Below, in pieces: positions 35,206 through 48,459 of a DNA stretch of 64,000 nucleotides. Both the position numbers and the translations under genes were made by a program. Origin of the DNA: Alviniconcha marisindica (taxonomy: Eukaryota > Mollusca > Gastropoda > Provannidae); assembly GCA_018857735.1 (NCBI GenBank), contig JABMCL010001116.1, positions 98,501 through 162,500 of the forward strand, written 5' to 3'. Below the pieces are notes generated by a model that did no database searches, was not told where the DNA came from, and worked only from the letters and a program-made list of their open reading frames with translations. Each line of letters begins with the position of its first letter. Within the stretch, counting starts at the first letter, position 1.

Positions 35206-35669
35206 CCCTTACACCTTTCTCATCGTAACACTTGCATGTTGACCCTGGGACCCCGGATACTGTTCAAACGGCTCAACCCTCTCGCACCCCCCTCCCCCAC
35301 TCCCCTCCGTCCCTTCCCGGTACCAACATGGCGTCAACACTCGCCTGACGTCTCGCCTTTCTTTCCGAGGGGCTCAACAAGCTCACTGTCTTCTTATTTG
35401 CCTACTTTGTCGCCTGACTCACCTTTTCTGTGCACCGCATGACGATGGCCCTTTCTCAGCCTCTGGGACTTCCCTCCGCTTAAAGACACAGGCGGACGAA
35501 GCAAGAAAAGGCGAACCATCAGCTAGGCAGACTCTGGGACTAGAAAACAGCGCCATGCAGAATCTCGGAATATAAAATGAGCAGTCTGTAATCATCAGTC
35601 ATGCAGAATCTCGGAATATAAAATGAGCACAGTCTGTAATCATCAGTCATGCAGAATCTCGGGTCATAG

Positions 35670-36230
35670 GCTAAAACATAATCTGGAACCATAAATAATG
35701 CATAATATAGGACCATAAATTATGCCTAACCTGGGACCATAAATAATGCATAATATAGGACTATAAATTATGCCTAACCTGGGACCATAAATAATGCATA
35801 ATATAGGACCATAAATTATGCCTAACCTGGGACCATAATTAATGCATAATATAGGACTATAAATTATGCCTAACCTGGGACCATAAATAATGCATAATAT
35901 AGGACCATAAATTATGCCTAACCTGGGACCATAAATAATGCACAATATAGGGCCATAAATTATGCCTAACCTGGGACCATAAATAATGCATAATATAGGA
36001 CCATAAATTATGCCTAACCTGGGACCATAAATAATGCATAATATAGACCATAAATTATGCCTAACCTGGGACCATAAATAATGCATAATATAGGACCATA
36101 AATTATGCCTAACCTGGGACCATAAATAATGCGTAATATAGGACCATAAATTATGCCTAACCTGGGACCATAAATAACGCATAATATAGGACATTAAATT
36201 ATGCCTAATCTGGGACCATAAATCATGTAA
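35670..36230. repeat. 48-bp AT-rich minisatellite, about 11 copies
   Basis: Units are two related halves: ataggaccataaattatgcc and taacctgggaccataaataa tgcataat. Divisible by 3, hence open frames on the minus strand. Just upstream, 35555-35660 has three copies of tgcagaatctcggaatataa. Confidence 0.93.
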
Positions 36231-36401
36231 AATTTCGGACTAGCCACTCCGTATGTGTAATAGTGAACCAGCGTATCCGGCCATACGCCATGAATATGTA
36301 TATCCAGTGAGGTCAGCAGAGGCGGGTGTATTGCCACTCGGAGCGTACAGCTAATGACCCTCTGGGCCCCTACACATCAGATAAACAGTCCCCGTCCGGT
36401 G

Positions 36402-36409
36402 TATATAAG
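36402..36409 (+). promoter_or_regulatory. Possible TATA box of the chitinase gene
   Basis: tatataag lies 535 bases before the chitinase ATG, with a start site then expected near 36430. The 36240-36930 interval is otherwise free of arrays. Without transcript data this is a weak call. Confidence 0.25.
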
Positions 36410-36936
36410 GTAAGCCACTCTGCAGGTTATCTACTGAACTCATCTCCGTGACTGTTGACCAACGAGAAAGCCAGTCTATACAAATGTAGTGAGCTCGTGG
36501 GATGAAAGCGAGCTGTGCCAACATTGACACAGGCTGCACCTGTCCTGCATCTTTGTCGTCACGGCCTCACCCAGAACACGGTGCCGGTTCGTCACCGCGG
36601 CTTCAACGTCAGCGAACTATCCCCCTCCCCCCTCCCCCCACTCCTTCCTCCCCCTTCCTCTCGCTTCCCTCTGGCTGCTGAGACGGCCCACGACGGCGGG
36701 GTGGTTTTGGGGTGGGCCTTCTACCCCCGCTGTGTCCCGTCCCTCCATCCCCTACTTTTCACGTGGCTGACGACATTTTAATCGGGGTACACGAAGCGGC
36801 AGCAGCAGTCCCTCTCCCCTCCACAGCCAGGGACAGTTGTACCCACGCTGCTCTCCCACTTAGTGCTGGACAGTGCCCCCACAGAGCGTGCAGAGCGCGG
36901 TGCAGTCCAGGGCCCGGCCACGGGGACACAGACGTC

Positions 36937-36994
36937 ATGAGGACTTGGCTGCCGCTCCAGCTAGCCATTCTTCTCGCCGCCATCGGCTGTCAAG
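36937..36994 (+). CDS. Chitinase exon 1: signal peptide
   Basis: ATG at 36937, hydrophobic core [10 protein letters not shown], cleavage expected near GCQ. Ends in phase 1 at donor gtagga. The upstream sequence in this frame gives no better start. Confidence 0.88.
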
Positions 36995-38756
36995 GTAGGA
37001 CACCTGTCCGCACCTTCTTGTAGGGACACTGACACCTCTTCGCGCTATCCTGTAGAGAGACACCCACCCCTGTCCACACCTTTTGGTAGAGACACTGGCA
37101 CCTTTTAGTACCACCCTGTAGACACACACACACCTGTCCACACTTTTTGGTAGAGACACTGGCACCTTTTAGTACCATCCTGTAGAGACACACCCACCCC
37201 TGTCCACACCTTTTGGTAGAGACACTGGCACCTTTTAGTACCATCCTGTAGAGACACACCCACACCTGTCCACACCTTTTGGTAGAGACACTGGCACCTT
37301 TTAGTACCACCCTGTAGAGACACACCCACACCTGTCCACACTTTTTGGTAGAGACACTGGCACCTTTTAGCACCATTCTGTAGAGACAGACCCACATCTG
37401 TCCACACTTTTTTTTTTTTTTGTAGAGACGCTGACACTTCTTAGCACCATCCTGTAGAGAGACACCTACATCTGTCCATACCTTCTGGTAGGGACACTGA
37501 CACCTGTTAATTTTTTTTCGTAGGAACACTGACACCTTTCCGTAAGGACACTCAGTTACACCTGTCAACACCTTCCGGTAGGGACGCCGGCACCCACACG
37601 TTCCTGCAGGGATACTGTCAACTGTTGACATCTTTTTGTATGGACACTGATACTTGTCAACACCCTCTTGTAGAGACACTGACACCTTTGTGTGTGGACG
37701 CCTACATTTCTCAACATTTGTCTGCACGGACACTGACACTTGTCAACACCTTTCTGTATGGACACTGACACCTTCGTGTAGGCACATTCACGTCTGTCAA
37801 CACCTTCGTGTAGGCACATTCACGTCTGTCAACACCTTTCTGTAGGGACACTAACACCTTCGTGTAGGCACTTTCACGTCTGTCAACACCCTTCTGTAGG
37901 GACACTGACACCTTCGTGTAGGCACATTCACGTCTGTCAACACCTTTCTGTAGGGACACTGACACCTTCGTGTAGGCACTTTCACGTCTGTCAACACCTT
38001 TCTGTATGGACACCGACACCTTCGTGTAGACACATTCACGTCTGTTAACACCTTTCTGTAGGGACACTAACAGCCTTGTGTAGGCACTTTCACGTCTGTT
38101 AACACCTTTCTGTAGGGACACTGACAGCCTTGTGTAGGCGCATTCACGTCTGTTAACACCTTTCTGTAGGGACACTGACGCGTGTTAACACTCTCCTGCA
38201 GGGACACTGACATATTTTCGTACGGACATGGACACGTTAACGCCTCACTGGATGGACACGACACATGTTAACACATTTTTGCATGAACGTTGACACATGT
38301 TAACAACTTTTTGGATGGACAATGGCACATTTTAACCCATCTTTGCATGGACACTGACACATGTTAACAACTTCCTGGATGGACACCGACGCATGTTAAC
38401 AACTTCCCGGACGGACACCGACACATGTTAATACCTTACTGGATGGACACTGTCACATGTTAACACATTTTTGCATGGACACCTGTATATACTGATGCTG
38501 TTCTCGCGCTTCTAATTCCTATATTCTGCATGTTCTCACGTCCAATTCACTTATTCTGCCGCTGTTCCCACATCTAAATCTCATATTCTGCCGCTCTTCC
38601 CACATCTCATTTCTATATTCTGCCCCTGTTCCCACATCTGATTCCTATATTCCGCTGCTGTTTCCAAATCTGATTCCTATATTCCGCCGCTGTTTCCACG
38701 TCTAATTCTTATTTATACTGGCTCTGTTCTCGCGCATCTAACTGATTCCTTGAATG

Positions 38757-38787
<31 letters not shown>

Positions 38788-38980
38788 TAATAATGGGGTA
38801 TTAGAGAGCCCTTTCTCAAGTGAGCCCTAGGAGCGTACATTTCATGATCGAACTAAAACAACGGACATCAAAATACAGTGCTGACATACACAAATTTGTC
38901 ATCAAACATCGCCCCCCGCCCCCCTCTCAATAAAGACACACACATACATGCGTACACGCACACACGCACGCACACACATG

Positions 38981-39035
<55 letters not shown>

Positions 39036-39059
39036 GCGCGCGCACACACACACACACAC

Positions 39060-39129
<70 letters not shown>

Positions 39130-41578
39130 TTACTTGAGACAGTTGGAAATGTTAGGAGTAATAACGTTGGAGAAAAGGCGAGCTGTGAGCTGTGACTTGA
39201 AGGAAGACATAATCTGAGCATGTCGCACAAAGGAAGGGAGATTACTCCAGATGGAGGGACCAGTGAAAGAAAAAGCGCGCTGTCCTTGAAATTTCTTGCG
39301 TCTGTTCGAAATACGGAAGCTGCAATTATCAACAGAGGAGCGGAGAGTGCGTGATGGAATGTACAGTTGAAGGAGGTCATACAGGTACTGAGGAGCAGTG
39401 CACGTGATCACGCTATAGCAGACTGTAGCAATCTTGCATTCTATTCCGTTCTGCTGGTAACCAGTGCAAATCCACAAGAAGGGAGGTAACATATGTTCGC
39501 GCCTGGAAGCCTTGCTGACAAGACAAGCAGCACAGTTCATCCCACGCTCAGCTTTGTTTACAAGTTTTTGAGGGATACCACCTGACAGGGAATTACAGTA
39601 ATCCAAATGAGAGAGAGTACAAGAGACATAAAAAGAGTTTCTGTGGCCTCGGTGTTAAGGAACTGGCGAATCGATCCCACCCCCTTGATCTCAAAGTCTG
39701 GCAAATTCTATCAGTCTATTGCTTCATGATGAGTCTGTTAACATGACACCTAGATTACGGGCAGAATTACAAACAGCTAAGTCACTTTGGCCAATTTTAA
39801 GAACACCAGGAAGGTCTGGGTGGGTCGAAGAGCAATGCTGCAGCTTTATCTTCGTTCAGTTGAAGCTTGTTATGGATGGTCCACTTCTTTACGTCATTAA
39901 TACAGGTTTGCATGTTTAAAAAAAAATCATTGTTGGAGCGAGGAGTTGAATTGTACAACTAAGTGCCATCGGCAAAACATAATTATGGCGTACGACAGTG
40001 TCGTTCAATGGAAACAAATTCCTGTAATACTATACTGCCGCTGTTCTCACATCTAATTTCTGTAGTATTATACTGCCGCTGTTCTCACATCTAATTTCTG
40101 TAGTATTATACTGCCGCTGTTCTCACATCTAATTCCTGTAATGTTATACTGCCGCTGTTCTCACATCTAATTCCTGTAATGTTATACTGCCGCTGTTCTC
40201 ACATCTAATTCCTGTAATGTTATACTGCCGCTGTTCTCACATCTAATTCCTGTAATATTATACTGCCATTGTTCTCACATCTGATTCCTGTAATACTATA
40301 CTGCCATTGTTCTCACATCTAATTCCTGTAATACTATACTGTCGCTGTTCTCACATCTAGTTCCTGTAATATTATACTGCCGCTGTTCTCACATCTAGTT
40401 CCTGTAATATTATACTAATCTAATTCGTATATACTAGCGCTTATCTCAGATCTAATTCCCATATTTTGCCTCTGTTCCCACATTTATTCTGCCGCTGTTA
40501 CCACAACTAATTCCCATATAGCCTACTGCCTCTGTTTCCACATCTAATTCCCATATACTGCCGCTGTTCCCACATCTAATTCCTATATTCTGTTGCTGGT
40601 CCCACATTTTCCTGTAAACTGCTGCTGTTCCCACATTGTCCTATAAACTGTTCCCACGTTGTCCTATAAATTGCTGCTGTTCCCACATTGTCCTATAAAC
40701 TGCTGCTGTTCCCACATTGTCCTATAGACTGCTGCTGTTCCCACATTGTCCTATAAACTGCTGCTGTTCCCACATTGTCCTGTGTTATGACGGAAAATCG
40801 GCTCAAACTGAACGACGACAAAACAGAAGCTCTTTTCTTTCCCTTTTCGTCTTCCTTGAAACCTTCTACCGTTCCCCTCCCTGACTCGATTACTCTTGGC
40901 TCTCACAACATCCCCTTCTCTGATTCTGCCAGGAACCTTGGATTCATTCTTGACTCAAAACTGTCCATGAAGAAGCACGTCATAAAAATCTGCCAAACTG
41001 CTTATTTCGAGCTTAAACGCATTAGTTCAATCCGCAGGTTTCTCACTGAAGACGCAACCAAGACTCTTGTTACTTCCTATATCCTTTCACGGCTTGACTA
41101 TTGCAACTGTCTCCTCATGGGTACACCTAATTCTGTCATCCAACCTTTCCAGAACATTCAGAACTTTGCTGCAAGACTTGTTCTCTTGGCACCCCGTCAC
41201 CACCACTCAACTCGTCTCCTGGAAAAACTGCACTGGCTTCCCATTTCAGAACGTATTAAGTATAAAGTCACTTGTATGTGTTTCAGTGCTGTAAATAGTT
41301 CTAGTATTGCTTACCTCTCTGAACTGCTGCATGTCTACACTCCGTCTCGTACACTACGCTCTTCTTCTGACACCCGCATGCTGGAAATCCAACAATACAA
41401 ACGCAAGACTCATGGCTTTCGCACCTTCTCTTGCTATGGACCCCACATTTGGAATTCACTCCCACAAGACCTTAGACACTGCTCAACCCTGTCATCTTCT
41501 AAAGCCAAACTGAAAACCTTCCTCTTCTCACAGTATCATCCATCCTAACAAATATCAGTACCCAGTTTCTGCTACAGT

Positions 41579-41659
<81 letters not shown>

Positions 41660-41849
41660 CGTGCCGCGTGCGTGCGTGTGTGTGTGTGTCTGTTTGTAGT
41701 GCGTTTTTTGTTGTTGTTGTTTTTATAATACTTTATGTAAATTGTTTTGGTAGGACTATGCTCTACGCGTGTATAGAATATCATATTTAGGTTAATATGT
41801 ATCATGTGAGCGCTCAGGGCGTTGATGAGCGCATGGTAAATGAACATTA

Positions 41850-41880
<31 letters not shown>

Positions 41881-42467
41881 GCCCTGCCCCGTGTGTCATG
41901 CTGTGGGCTGCTGGTCGTGCAGTGCCCTACACTCCCCACACCCTTCCAGCTTCACTCCAAACTCCCACACCCTTCCAGCTTCACTTCAAACTCCCACACC
42001 CTTCCAGCTTCACTTCAAACTCCCACACCCTTCCAGCTTCACTTCAAACTCCCACACCCTTCCAGCTTCACTTCAAACTCCCACACCCTTCCAGCTTCAC
42101 TTCAAACTCCCACACCCTTCCAGCTTCACTTCAAACTCCCACACCCTTCCAGCTTCACTTCAAACTCCCCACACCCTTCCAGCTTCACTTCAAACTCCCC
42201 ACACCCTTCCAGCTTCACTTCAAACTCCCACACCCTTCCAGCTTCACTTCAAACTCCCACACCCTTCCAGCTTCACTTCAAACTCCCCACACCCTTCCAG
42301 CTTCACTTCAAACTCCCACACCCTTCCAGCTTCACTTCAAACTCCCACGCTGCGTGAGGGCTGCAGAGTTTCTGGGTCAGTCCATGCTTATCACATTCAC
42401 ACCGCACAGCAAACAAATCACATGGCCGCCTCTCCACGCTGTTTGTCATAAACTCTCTCTCTCTCTC

Positions 42468-42547
<80 letters not shown>

Positions 42548-42548
42548 T

Positions 42549-42603
<55 letters not shown>

Positions 42604-43257
42604 CTCTCCCCCCCCCCCCCCCCCGCCCTTTGCCGACGTCTTCGTGGCACAGTGAGGAGCGGCCGGCTTGAAAGAGCTTCACTTGAGAGCATGCTGTCTG
42701 AATCAGTTTCGCAGACTGCTAGGCAGACCTGCTAATGAAATCTGAGGCTGTAGTACTGTATGTATCATGCTGCTGTGTTGTAATGGATGTCGGAAGGGAG
42801 GGGGTGGGTGAGGGATGTCGGAAGGGACGGGATGGGTGGGGAGGGGGTGGGTGGGGAGTCGGGAAGGAGGGGATGGGTGGGGGATGTCAGGAAGGAGGGG
42901 GTGGGGTGGGGGATGTCGGGAAGGAGGGGGGGGGGGGGGGGGGACGGAGTTGGGGGAGGGGTGGGGGACGCAGTGGAGAAAATAGGGTCCAGAGTAGGTG
43001 GGCCTGCAGGGGTGAAGAGGACGGTTCAGTCAGTCAGTCAGTCAGTCCGACAGTCAGTCAGTCAGTTCGACAGTCAGTCAGTCTGTCAGTCAGTCCGACA
43101 GTCAGTCAGTCAGTCAGTCAGTCCGACAGTCAGTCACGTCCCGGCGCTGTTCAGTGTCGCAGAGACTCTGTCAGCAGAATGGCATCGGGCCAGGGAGCGC
43201 GTCCATTCTGCATCCAGGGTGCATTAAAGGGAACCGTAAAGAAAAATAACTTTAAAC

Positions 43258-43323
<66 letters not shown>

Positions 43324-46300
43324 CACACGCACACACAAACACACACACAGAGCTGCATGATGTGATTTTATGCATTCTTTTTAAAGCAGATTGAAAACTT
43401 TGTGAATTGGTGTGATAAAAATTACTTGTATTTGAATGTTTCCAAAACGAAAGAGATGTGCATTGATTTTAGGAAGAATCAAAGATGCCCCAAACCAGTT
43501 TACATTAAAGGAGAAGCAGTGGAGAGAGTAGATACATATAAGTACTTAGGTGTGGTTTTTGATAGTAAATTGAACTAGAAAGAGAACATCAACTCTGCGC
43601 TGAAAAAAGTGAACTCGAGAAGGCATTGCATGAGAAAGCTGAGATCATTTGGAGTAAATTCAGATATGCTAGTAACTTTTTGTAATGCTGTAATATGTAG
43701 TATTATTATGTTTGGTTCTGTCTGTTGGGGTTGGAATATTTCAAAATTAGATGGAGTTGGAAAAGATTTTTCAAAAAGCAGGTCATGTTGTGGGAAAGCC
43801 ACTGGACAGTTTTAAGACTTTACACGAAAAGAGACTATACAGAAAACTAATGCAAGTATTAAACGACCCTACACATCCAATGAGACACTACTTTGACAGC
43901 AGACGTAGCAACAGGAGTGGAAGATTTTTACTTCCGAGAACAAATACAAACCGTTATAAAGCCTCGTTTTGACCCCCGGCTCTGTCAGTTTTTAATGAAA
44001 ATTATACCAGTCATTAACTGAGTGTGCGCATGCGTCAAGACGTCTGTTGAGGATGATAACTTTCTAAGGGAGGGTTGGGATGTGTGAACCTAATGATTTT
44101 TATTTAATTTGAGAGTTTTTACGTTTTGGTTTGACACAGAGAAAGCATTATTCCAGATAATTTTGGGTTTGCTATTAGTGTATGCAGATTGAGAGAAAGG
44201 GGGTGTATGTCTAAGAGTGTGTATGTGCGTGTGGTTCATGACTTAGAATTATTGAGATATGTTCTTCGTTGTGCGATCGAACGACAGCTTTAATTTCCCA
44301 CTGGGATTAATAAAGTATATTGTTATTGTTACATTGCGTATGATGTCATGTTGTGTTTACGCACTATGTACAATATACACTGCCCGCCGGCTCCGGCCTG
44401 TGTTCTGTGCTGTTCTCACTGACAGCCTGTACTCAACGATCTTTTTCCTCTGTGTGTTTAAACGAAGCCGGATTCAAACGAAAGGACTCTAAGCCGTGTT
44501 GACATTGTCCACGCATGCCAGCTGTTTTCTGTACAGACTTAACAAACCGACAGCAGTGTGAGGCGACTGTCTGCTAAACCGAATGGCTCCATTATTGCGA
44601 GTAGGCGATTAAAGCATGGGCACAGAAAAGACACGTGTCGCCTTGACGGGCCTGTGGAGGGAGAAGAAGACGTGACCGCCCCAGGCGGTGGCCATTGTGA
44701 AGGCCATGCTGACATCGGTCGTACTACGTTGGTGACAAACCAACGTAGGGTCCACGGAGTTCTAACTACACTAACGAGGCCATGCTGACGTAGGTCTTAC
44801 TACATTGGTGACAAACCAACGTAGGGTTCACGAAGTTCTAACTACACTAACGAGGCCATGCTGACGTGGTCTTACTACATTGGTGACAAACCAGCGTAGG
44901 GTTCACGGAGTTCTAACTACACTTACGACAAACCAGCACAGGACTGACGTAGGTCTAGCAACACCTGATGACAAAGCAATGCAGTGTTGACGTAGGTCTA
45001 ACTACACTGATGATAGCCAAGGCAGTGTTGACGTAGGTCTAACTACACTGATGACACTCAATGCATTGCTGACGTAGGTTTAACTACACTGATGACAGCC
45101 AATGCAGAGTTGACGTAGGTCTAACTACACTGATGAGACTCATTGCAGTGTTGACGTAGGTTTAATTACACTGATGACAGCCAATGCAGAGATGACGTAG
45201 GTCTAACTACGCTGACGACAGCCAATGCATAGTTGACGGTCTAACTACTCTGACAACAGCCAATGCAGTGTTGAGACAGGTTTATCTACACCGATGACAG
45301 CCCACGCAGAGTTGACGTAGGTCTAAAAATACTGATCACAAAACGATGCAATGTTGACGTAATTCTAACTAAACCGATGACAAACGGGTGCAGGATTCAC
45401 GGTCTAAGTACACTGTTGACAAACCATTGCAGAGTTGGTGTAGTTCTGACTACGCTGATGGCAAACCAATGCAGGGTTGACGCAGATTTAAGTACATCCA
45501 AGACAACAATCCAATGCAGGGTTAACTCAGGTCTAAGTACACCCATAACGACAAACCAGAGCAAGGTTGACGCGGGTTTAAATACATTTGTAACGATAAA
45601 CCAGTAGTGGGCAGGCACAGGTCTAAGTACACCAATGACGACATACCAATGTAGGATTGAAGCAGATTTAAATACATCTATAACGACAAACCAATGTTTG
45701 GTTGACGCAGGTCTAAGTACATCTATAACAACAAACCAATGTAGGGTTGACGCAGATTTAAGTAAACCTATAACAACAAACCAATGTAGGGTTGACGCAG
45801 ATCTAAGTACATCTATAACAACAAACCAGTGTAGGGTTGACGCAGATTTATAGCGTGGGGCCTAGTTTGTCGTCATAGGTGTACTTAAATCTGCGTCAAC
45901 CCTACATTGGTTTGTGCCCGAAGGCATTACAGTGTCATGCATTTTGTATCGCTCAGAGTAGGTCTGGTTGTCAACATCGAAGTTTCTTCAATCTATGTCA
46001 TGCAGCCTGACCATTACGTGATTATACCTTTTCTTTTCTTTTTTTGTCGCATAAACCTCGAATAAATCTCGAATTTGGATAAACGGCTACAGTTTGAATA
46101 AATATATCTGTAGCTGAATAAACAAATCCGAACAACAATAATAATAAGCATAAATAAAAAACCTGTCGATAATTTATCATCTGTTCTCAATCTTGTAAAA
46201 GCAGAAGCAAAAAGTGTGGCAATTAGCATTGCCTCAAGCCGAAGCAACGTGATGTTCAAAAAGATGTTAACTCTCTCGGCGGGCCGAGACTGGGCCGCTT

Positions 46301-47972
46301 TTCTGTCAGCTGTGTACATTGCCTGTTCGGAAAACAAACGGAGTTCCGATTCTGTAGCTCTCCCACTCATCAAATAGTTCCTCAAAGGGGTACAGATCTT
46401 CTTTTCGTTTTGCTCTTTCCTTTCGTCATGCTTCACAAAAGCAGTTCAGCATTTCAGAATAACTGGTTGGAGCTTGCAAGTTTGATTGTCAGTTGCAGCA
46501 CATGCGGACGTGTACAGGTACTGCTCGTTGAAAGACGGTTTAAAGGAATGCAAACGGCAAATAAAACAACTTATTTTCCCTATCCAAACACGTCTGCTGT
46601 GGGAAGGTGGAGCTGACCGTGTGGTGGATGTCAGCGTTCGCCGTGGACTCGCCTTTCTCTTCCCTCGCCGATTACCATTCCTCATAATATTCTTCCGCCG
46701 AGGTCTCCGGGGTAACCGAGGTCGAAAGCCGGGTGGATTGTGCAGAAATGGTAATCCAATCTCGCTTTCGCTTTCGTGACCCGCCGTGACCTATCTCATT
46801 AAGAATGGTCCATTTTCTTTTTTGTGACTGCTCTCCGTGATGAATGAAGCGTCAAGTGGCTCTCTTCGCTGACCAGGTCAAAATCCACCTTTCGAGTCTC
46901 TCTCGTCTCAGTTCAGTTCAAGGTGATATCTATGCGTTCGGAAAATCCCATATACGCTCCACCCCGTCTCTTAGAAGTTTTCCCAGCGTTGCCTTTGAAA
47001 CAGCTCCAGTGTTCGTTTGACTGACGATGGCCCTCTCTCGTCCTTTCAAGGAAGATCGTCTAGCGCTTCCTCTTTCAACGCGTCTCTTCAGAGTCTGAAG
47101 TCAAGTTGTTAATAACATAGTGTGTAATTTATTTGACTTTGTGCTCCTCTGTGTCTACTGCCAGAGACGTGCAGGGGTGCAGGGGAATGAAGAAGCAGAG
47201 AGACTGACGGTACAAACAGCCGGCACACATGGCCCGTGTCTGGGAAGACCTTACGTGTTCGGGACGTTGAAACATAGCGGCAGGCACTCTGCTAATAACA
47301 TACACCACCGATGGCTCGGAGGAGAGAAGAGTAGAAAAAGGACGTCTTCGACGATCTTCCGCGAAAGAAAAAGAAATTGTCATCGTCATTTAGACCGACA
47401 TAGAAGCTGCTGTAGATTGAACGGTGGAGAAATGTCTGTGAGATGAGGTCGAACGCGTATGGGCTTTCCCGAATGCATAGATAAGCATGGCCTTTAGTCT
47501 TATTCCGCCACGAATTAGTTCTGCATCACCAGTTCTGGGAGATTAGGACTTCCCTTCAGTGCAAGTCCGCCGCGAATTACTGCTTACCTTTATTATTCCT
47601 CCGCCGGAAACAGAGCTTGCCTTTGGTATCACTCCGCCAAGAATTATGTCTTACCATTATTTTTTACACCACCAGGAATTAATCACAGCTGTTAACCGAC
47701 GGGGTAGGCTGCAAGGCTAGCAGTATGGTGCTGTTGTTTTGAGGGGAAATATGCTGTTTAACTTACTCTGTTAGGCTATGACGGTCCATCCAGTAGTCCG
47801 CTAAGCTAATTGGGTTAAGTATTGATATCACACAATGCTGCAGTTTGGGGTCTGCATCTGTCAAACCCAATAGTCTTTACTCTGGCAGAAAACATGTCCC
47901 CAAAACCACTACACTACGCACGCGCGCGCGCGCGCGTGTGTGTGTGTTTGTGAGAGGGTTTGTGTGAAGGTA

Positions 47973-48003
<31 letters not shown>

Positions 48004-48362
48004 AGGGGGGGGGAGAGGCAGAAGAGGAGAGGGCAGAACTAAAGGAGGCTGTTGGCGAGGCGGTAAGGGTGAAGGTGGGGGTGGGGGGGGGGGGGGGGGG
48101 GGGGGGGGGAGGGTTGCTACGTGTAGGTGTCTTACTGAGCGGGCTGTTTGCCTGCCTTCATCCACACGAAGCTGACAACACAGCTCAGTGTACAACCACT
48201 TGTCACAGGCGGATCTGACGTCCACCTCGGGTACAGGTCTTCGCCTCCATGACCTGACTCTTCTTCTTCCCCGCTTCTCTCCCGACTCCCTCTCTCTCTC
48301 TCTTACGCATACGCACGCACGCAGGTGCGCGCGCTCGCACGCACACACACACTCACACCCTA

Positions 48363-48408
<46 letters not shown>

Positions 48409-48428
48409 CACATACACACACACACACA

Positions 48429-48459
<31 letters not shown>

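Noticed and set aside
41797..42671. Three plus-strand frames of 186-273 aa
   Set aside because: Translation of the 29-bp array and the CT microsatellite.
46014..46436. 140-aa minus-strand frame
   Set aside because: No recognised motif, no splice context; ends in AT-rich text like a LINE tail.
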